Positions 55,978 to 64,000 of a stretch of 64,000 nt of DNA are shown one piece after another. Origin of the DNA: Heterodera schachtii. Its lineage: Eukaryota > Nematoda > Chromadorea > Rhabditida > Heteroderidae. Below the pieces are notes generated by a model. It was given only the letters and a program-made list of their open reading frames with translations. It had not been told where the DNA came from and ran no database searches. Each line of letters starts with the position of its first letter. The stretch's first letter is position 1. A program made the translations under genes and the position numbers. The stretch covers positions 134,200 to 198,199 of the forward strand of contig SIJG01000100.1 of the NCBI GenBank assembly GCA_023374025.1, written 5' to 3'.

Positions 55978-57556
55978 ATGGCACAACAGCAAGCGATAAC
56001 GAAGAAGCGTAAAGCTGTACAAGACGGAATTTTCAAGGCCGAATTAAACAACTTTCTCATGAAGGTTTTAACTTTTTATTAAGGAATCTAGTTTTTTAAA
56101 TAAATTTGTTGTATAATTCAAATATTTTAAAAAACCGTTATATTTTTTCAAAAAATAACCATTATGGCAATTTAGGAGTTGGCCGAGGACGGTTATTCCG
56201 GTGTCGAAGTGCGTCGTGCGCCGTCCCGCACCGAAGTGATTATCATGGCGACGCGCACCCAAAGTGTGCTCGGCGAGCGCGGCAAGCGCATCCGCGAACT
56301 GACCGCACTCGTGCAGAAGCGGTTTGGCTATTCCGCTGGACAAATTGAGGTTTCTCTACTCAATTAATTTTATTTTCAACTATTTCTTACGACCAAAATT
56401 GTTCAAATTCTTTGAAAGGACTTTAATTTTCGAAACTAATCCTGTTGGGATTACATCCAAAAAAACGTTTCCTAAGGCGCCACTTATTGTTACATCCACA
56501 GAAATGCACCAACTTTAATTCAAATATCCATAGAATAATCTGTTTTTGTCCCTTTTTAGCTCTATGCCGAGAAAGTGTCCAGCCGTGGGCTTTGCGCGGT
56601 GGCCCAATGCGAGTCGTTGCGTTACAAAGTAAGCAAATAGTCCAATTTTGAATGAAAGCAATTCGTGAGATGAACTCTAACGATATATACCCTAGACAAT
56701 TTGCCGGATTCTTAAATGATTTTAAATTCCTTCAAAATTCAGTTGGTCGGTGGACTCGCCGTGCGTCGTGCGTGCTACGGTGTGCTGCGCTTCATCATGG
56801 AAAGTAGTGCCCGTGGGTGCGAAATTGTGGTCAGCGGCAAGTTGCGTGGTCAGCGTGCCAAGGCGATGAAGTTTGTGGACGGTGTGATGATCCATTCGGG
56901 TAACCCGGTCACCGAGTACATCCAGGAGGCGGTTCGCCACGTTCAAATGCGACAGGGTTTGTGTTTTCTAATATGGAAAAGCATTTTAGAATACAAGGAA
57001 AACCGAATTAAGGGGTTTTGGTACCAAAAATAGTTCTGACAATGAGTCGGTTTCCAATTTCATGTGATCCCATTTTTCTATTTTTTCGTCTTGGTTCAGG
57101 CGTTTTGGGCATCAAAGTGAAGATCATGTTGCCGCACGACCCCAAGGGACAGATGGGACCGCGCAATCCGTTGCCCGACCACATTCAGGTAAAATGTTCT
57201 ACAAAAACTTGTCACACTGAACCGCATAACTCGGGATAGATATAAACCGGAGGATTTATTTTCGAAAAAAAACGATACAATTATGTTACGGAAAAACAGA
57301 GAATTTAACTAAAAGTCTAACGCTTTTGGTTTTCTTGGACGAAAAAGATTTATATTTTGGCTACTTTCTTTTTTTCTAATTGTTCCATTTTGCATGGCAG
57401 GTCAAAGAGCCGCCAATTGACGTTGCGCCGACCACGCCGTACTCTGAGCACCGCGAACCGATGGCCATTGGCATGCCGCCCCAGACACAAATGCCGCCCG
57501 CCCATCAGCAGCAGCAGCCGATGGTTGGCCAAGTGCCGCCCCCGGCACAGTTTTAG
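55978..57556 (+). CDS. rps-3: 40S ribosomal protein S3
   Basis: Small-subunit protein at the mRNA entry region. Six exons join in frame to 262 residues: 55978-56064, 56176-56349, 56560-56628, 56743-56956, 57100-57188, 57401-57556. The sequence starts [20 protein letters not shown] and keeps the family hallmarks: KH-domain region [76 protein letters not shown], and [20 protein letters not shown]. The C-terminal exon is longer than usual and Pro/Gln-rich (family is about 243-247 residues). A TATTGCAG acceptor-like site about 56 bp upstream of the ATG could be a trans-splice site. Confidence 0.97.
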
Positions 57557-57990
57557 TTGTGAGTAAGAACCGTTGATGATGGTCATGATGGAGGAGTGGG
57601 AGATGTTCAATTAAAATTTGTTATTTGTGTGTCGAGACCACCCATTTTTGTTCCGTTAAAAATTCTTTGTTGTTGTTTTTGTTTTCAATGATTTTTGTTA
57701 TTGCTGATGAAGCATCCATCGTATGGAAACATGGCTCAAATATTTGAAGTATGAACGTTTTTTGTCTCTTGAAAAAATTAATGATGTTCGCGATTTAACG
57801 ACTTTTGTCCCCCGGGAGCGTTGGGAATTGGCAAATTTGCTTCCTTTTTTGGCGCATAGTTTTGGAGCCTTTTTTCATACATTTTGGCCTTAAACGAGTC
57901 AAAATGGTCACACATTCCAGCACTTCCTACACAATTACTTCATTATTTTGGGATTAATTCACAACGCTTTTCTTTTGCAGTTTTTGAACA
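57557..57990 (+). promoter_or_regulatory. rps-3 to BAF53 intergenic region with possible trans-splice acceptor
   Basis: 434 bp between two same-strand genes. A strong acceptor TTCTTTTGCAG ends at 57980, only 10 bp before the next ATG, with no upstream exon needed to complete that gene. In nematodes this layout is typical of a spliced-leader site, so the two genes may be co-transcribed. The distance is somewhat long for a classic operon; this is an inference. Confidence 0.4.
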
Positions 57991-60900
57991 ATGAGTGGTG
58001 GCATTTATGGCGGAGGTGTGCCTTCCTTTTGCAATTTAGTTCTTTTTGAGAGTGTCCAACATTTGTTGTTCCTTTTTCAGATGACGTCGGTGCGTTGGTG
58101 TTCGACCCCGGCTCGCACAGGTTGTGATGTGTGCTGAAATTCCGTCCATTTATTTCATATATGGCAATAACTTGTTAAAAAGTGTGCCAAATCTTGACTA
58201 AAATTGCATTAAAAATGGAGAATTTTTCCATGTCGTCGCCTGGACATTTAAAATCCTTTTGATTTCATCCCCCGAGAATTTCACAAATTCATTTCTATTA
58301 CCGGAGTCTTCAAAGTTTACTTGGTGGGCTATTTCCCTTTTTTGTCGGTTTCTTGCTCCTCTTTTGACCCTTTTTCAGTGGTTTTCAGTTTCCGCGTTGG
58401 TTACGGTGGCGAGGAGTTTCCCCCGCTTTGACATTCCGGCACGGGTCGGCGTCTGTCCCCGGCCTTCCGCCGGCACCGACGCGTCCCAATCTGCCGACGC
58501 CACAATTGAAGAGGTCGCCTCCGGACGGGGGGCCAACGCCAGCAACAAGTTCGACCATTACATTGGCACCACCAAGCTGAATGTTCCTCGGGCTGGCATG
58601 GAGGTGAAGCCGTACATGCGGGAGGGCATGGGTAAGCGTGTTTTTGAGGCTTGACGCGCTCATGGCACCAAACAAATTATTGGATTGGATGGACCCGTAT
58701 TATAGTAAAAAAATTCAGCGCCGAGGACAAAAAGTAGGAATTTTATGCCGTTTTTCGCTGAAAGATGGCTAATTTTTACCATTTTGGAGTCATTTGCAAC
58801 AACAACAAAAAAAGACAAAATGGTTTTTGTTGCCCGATAGTTGTCAAAAAATTGAGTAGAATTTTCGAAAAAATTGCCACCATTTTCGTTGAAATTTTTT
58901 TTATTAACTTGAGTAATTTTAATTGACATTTACATTTATTTGTTCGCCTATTTCACCTCTGTTTAGTGGAGGATTGGGAACTTTTTGAGAAGATGCTCGA
59001 CTACATTTACGGACCGTGTCTTGGAGCAGGCAAACAAATTTTCTACCTCATTTTTGCCTGTATTTTTAAATTTTGCATTTTACAGAAAGCCGTGAGCATG
59101 GCGTACTGTTCACAGAGCCACCAGTAATTTAATTAATTTGATTTTTTATATTTTAATTATTTATATATGTTTTTCAAGTGGAACCCAAAGGAAAAGCGGC
59201 AACGGTTGACCGAGTTGGTGTTCGAGAAGTACGGCGTGCCGGCCTATTATTTGGCCAAAAATGCCGTGCTGGCCGCGTGAGTTTCACTCATTTTGTGGCA
59301 CACATTGGCTTATTTTCAATGGCATTTTCCCCCATTGTGTCAGATTCGCCAGCGGTCGCACCGCCGGGTTGGTCATCGACAGCGGCTCCTCCCACACCTC
59401 CGCTGTGCCGGTGTATGACGGATATTGCATCACAAATTGTAAATTCACAAAGCATTTTATGGCCAATTAGCCTATTCAATAGGGAGTAGTTAAGACAAAA
59501 CTTCAAAAAATTAGATTTTCTGAGAATTTTTTGAATATTGGGCGATGTTTTTTCAAATTAAATAAAAATTGGCTCAAAATTTTTAATTTTTCCAAATTTT
59601 TAATGCTAATTTTACCGTAAAATTAAATGGTATTACTTAATTATTTCGCTTACCAATTGTTCAGCTGTTGTCAAATCGCCGGTCGGCGGTGACTTTGTCG
59701 TGGACCAATGCCGCAAAATGTTGGTCAAAGAGGGCGTGGACATTGTGCCCTATTACAAAGTGGCATCCAAAGTGCGTCTTGGCACTCTCTATTTTTGAAA
59801 TCTAACTTTTTTTAAATTGCAGAAAGAGGTCAAAGAAGGCGACGCGCCCATTTGGACACCGCGTGCCAATTTGCCGGCGGTGACGCAAAGCTATGAAAAT
59901 TTTATGGGCTCAGTGAGTGGGGCAAAATTAAACATTTCAGGAGAAAAATAAATTTTTAAAAAGTTTATGCATTTTTCGGGTTATAATTTTATACATTTTT
60001 CGAACCAAAACTTTTTCGAAAAATGAAATTCATTTTTAGTGGAAAAACCAAAAAATGTACAAATTTTGGCTCACAAATGCTTGGTTTTCAGCAAGTGGTG
60101 GAGGACATGATCCAGTCCATTCTGCAGCTGTGCGAGGCGCCAATTGACTACGAATTCATGGACAAACTGCCGGCCGTACAATACGGATTTCCATGTAAGG
60201 CAAAAAACATTGGCACACCCTCAGGGGTTTAATTGGATCCAAGAAAACGAATTCAATACTTTAATTGGCCGGAATAACGGACTCCGAAAAATTCGAATAT
60301 TTATCCTTGTTTTGGAAATGCTTTTTCTGACATTTTGAATTCAGGCGGTTATCGACGCGATTTCCACGCGGAGCGTGCCAAAATCCCGGAGGCGTTGTTC
60401 GACCTCAAACACGCCACGGACATCAGCGAGACGGAGCGCGCCACACTGATGAGCGTGTCGCAGGTGGCGCTCACTTCGTGCAACACTTGCGACATCGACA
60501 TCAGACCGGTCAGCTCTTGCTGAATGCATTTTTAGAATTTCATTCAATGCTTTTCCGGTGACAATTTTAATGCCATGAATTGGAAAATGTGAAAATTTAT
60601 TGTTGGCATCGAGCATTGCGTGGCATAACAATCCCATTCCCTTGCTTTCAGTCGCTGTACAGCAATTTGATTGTCACCGGTGGCAATTCGCTGATCGTCG
60701 GCTTCACCGATCGGCTAAAACCATGACCTGGCGCAGAAATGTCCAAGTGTGAGTCACTGACACTTTAATTAAATCCGAGACTCAAATTTCAACCATGTTC
60801 GTGCACCGCCCATTTTCATAAATTTCATCCAACTATAATCTAACGCTTTTTTTATCCCGATATAGACAATCAAAATCCGGGTGTCCAATCCGAACTATTC

Positions 60901-61039
60901 GACGTCGACAGAACGCCGTTTCGGCGCTTGGATCGGCGGCTCAATTGTCTCTTCATTGGGCACCTTCCAACAGTTGTGGATCTCAAAGGGCGAATACGAG
61001 GAGACCGGCAAGTCCATCGTGGAGCGCAAATGCCCATGA
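57991..61039 (+). CDS. BAF53/ACTL6-type actin-related protein (two frame breaks)
   Basis: Actin-related subunit of SWI/SNF and related chromatin complexes (SWSN-6 in C. elegans). Exons: 57991-58015, 58081-58120, 58389-58631, 58967-59029, 59086-59123, 59179-59276, 59344-59438, 59665-59771, 59823-59912, 60092-60194, 60345-60508, 60652-60748, 60866-61039. The start [20 protein letters not shown] and the end [20 protein letters not shown]...[14 protein letters not shown] match BAF53 closely. The motifs [37 protein letters not shown] and TCDIDIRP are conserved. The frame breaks after FPP near 58417-58424 (T/C runs) and after DRLK near 60717-60720 (A-run); each looks like one extra base. The intron after 59029 has a GC donor (GCAG|GCAAAC). 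AATAAA occurs at 61056 and 61121. Confidence 0.9.
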
Positions 61040-61578
61040 TGAATGGTCAACCGACAATAAATAATTTGTTCCCTTTCCCGACCGATTTAATTTTTCATTT
61101 TATTTATTTTGGTTGGTTAAAATAAATGGCTAGCTTATTGTCCTATTCTTGCACACATTTCATGGACAATGAATGAGTGTGATTTGGCTACAACTTTAAC
61201 ATTAGACAACAATTCAAGCAAATAAATGTTTATGGATGTAAAGGTGGACACATTAAGCAACAATAATCGGACATTTGAGAGAAGTGGGGAAATACGGAGA
61301 CAAACAATCAACCAATTAGCGAAGAAAAGTGTTGGAATTGGAGGGAATATCAAATAAATTAGTAATTAGTTCCACCACAAAAGCCGTGATTTAAATCGAA
61401 ACAACAAAAATTCAAACATTCAGAGAGAAATGGAAAGAATAGGACAGTTTATTTCCTTGACCATGTTTATGATCAGAATGGTGGTCAGCCAACCTAAAAT
61501 TAAAACATGGCCCACACGCACAATAAAACAAATGACTCCGCCGCCGTTGGTGAATTATTTATGGTAATTTTGATCACT
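61040..61578. other. convergent 3' intergenic region
   Basis: Holds the 3' ends of the BAF53 (plus) and TVP23 (minus) genes. No gene is recognised. Confidence 0.5.
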
Positions 61579-63141
<1,563 letters not shown>

Positions 63142-64000
63142 ACATTAAAGCTAAAATGTGGAATTAATAAAAATAATTTTTAAATAATAAAATAAGCAAA
63201 CTTTTAAGCGTATAAATCATAAATAAGCCAACAAAAGCATCAATTAAGTAAAGTGTTAAAGCCAAAGAGCCAACGCAAAATTTATTTTTTCTTTTGTTTA
63301 TTTTAAAAAATTTATTTGTCATAAGAACATAATGCCATAGAAGGATTATTTTAAACTTTCATTGAATCTCTTAAAATAATATACGGTATTTCATGTTGAG
63401 AAGTAATTTAATTTCAAATATTTGTTTTATTTTCTTCCTTTTCCAATTTGTTTGTTTGCATTTGCTAAAATGACCAAAGATGCAAAAATTTTGCTGCATT
63501 TTCATAAAATTCTGTCAAATATGTTCAGCCAAATTTTGTTTTTTCGCTCTTATCACAAAAGAGACAAAAATCGGAGAATTAATTTCGGGGAATCCCTCCG
63601 GCGGCGGCGGGGAGTCCCTCTCCCCCGACAAATGTTTGTTTTAACTTTTGATCACATTTTAAGGCAATAAAAATATGGTGGCAAAATTGGTGCCTGATAA
63701 ATTCAGTCTCTAAAATAAAAAGGTCGGATCAGCGTTTGATCAATAATGATCAGGGTATATGGAAAATTTTTGGCTATGTTCCATTTTAAGGCCAATTATT
63801 GGCTGATTGTCCTTAGTTTCTTAGGCCACAATGTTTTTCTAGCTTAGTCAAAGCCTCCATTTTTGGCATCAAATTAAAGCGTAAATTTTCTGGAATTTAG
63901 AAATAAAAGAAAATAACACAAATACTGACATTTAGAAAAAAAATTGCAATGAGAAAGCCGGAATTCAGGACTAAGTTCATGAATATTTTTTCGTCTGTTG
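63142..64000. other. region upstream of TVP23
   Basis: AT-rich, with presumed TVP23 promoter near 63142-63300. A GGCGGCGGCGGGGAG block lies at 63600-63615. No gene is recognised. Confidence 0.4.

Overview
This is AT-rich nuclear DNA from a nematode. Most introns are short, GT-AG with TTTCAG-type acceptors, and a few use GC donors. The gene set (nucleoporin, stomatin, ribosomal protein S3, BAF53-type actin-related protein, TVP23) is animal, and the stomatin subfamily is the nematode UNC-1/STO type. The recurrent GC-AG introns and the heavy load of small transposons fit a plant-parasitic cyst nematode (Globodera/Heterodera). That placement is an inference, because no species marker was read directly.

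Layout. 1-680: end of a small DNA transposon. 714-6507 (-): most of a Nup160-type nucleoporin, running off the left edge. 6817-7593: non-autonomous hAT-like element with a perfect 8-bp target duplication. 7728-8764 (-): five-exon gene for a 160-residue secreted cysteine-containing protein. 8.6-21.3 kb: gene-poor, with a segment present in three copies (8645-10682, 11708-14065, 19015-21330); one copy carries a dead first exon of the secreted-protein gene. 16.5-18.3 kb: a composite repeat with an HExxH-coding exon, one purine-rich monomer and paired CGG-palindrome units. 22293-26708 (+): stomatin in 12 exons. 27488-35185 (+): large P-loop GTPase gene with zinc-binding cysteine clusters, carrying two transposon insertions in introns. 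35356-36757: hAT-like foldback element. 38408-41034 (+): secreted Q/G-rich protein with a C-terminal glutaredoxin domain. 41280-41400: dead copy of the rps-3 first exon. 42473-49157: 6.7-kb pyrimidine minisatellite of about 66 copies of a 101-bp unit, followed by HExxH exon fragments to 50.7 kb. 51.1-53.1 kb: degenerate repeats; 53.15-53.67 kb: C-tract minisatellite; 53803-54738: another hAT-like element. 55978-57556 (+): rps-3. 57991-61039 (+): BAF53/ACTL6-type actin-related protein with two single-base frame breaks. 61579-63141 (-): TVP23 Golgi protein, convergent with the previous gene.

The genes do not form one pathway. The notable features are the repeat biology: several small transposons with different ends but a shared CGG-palindrome core and direct visible target duplications, and a minisatellite that appears to be the runaway expansion of a monomer carried by a dispersed element with metallopeptidase-like exons.
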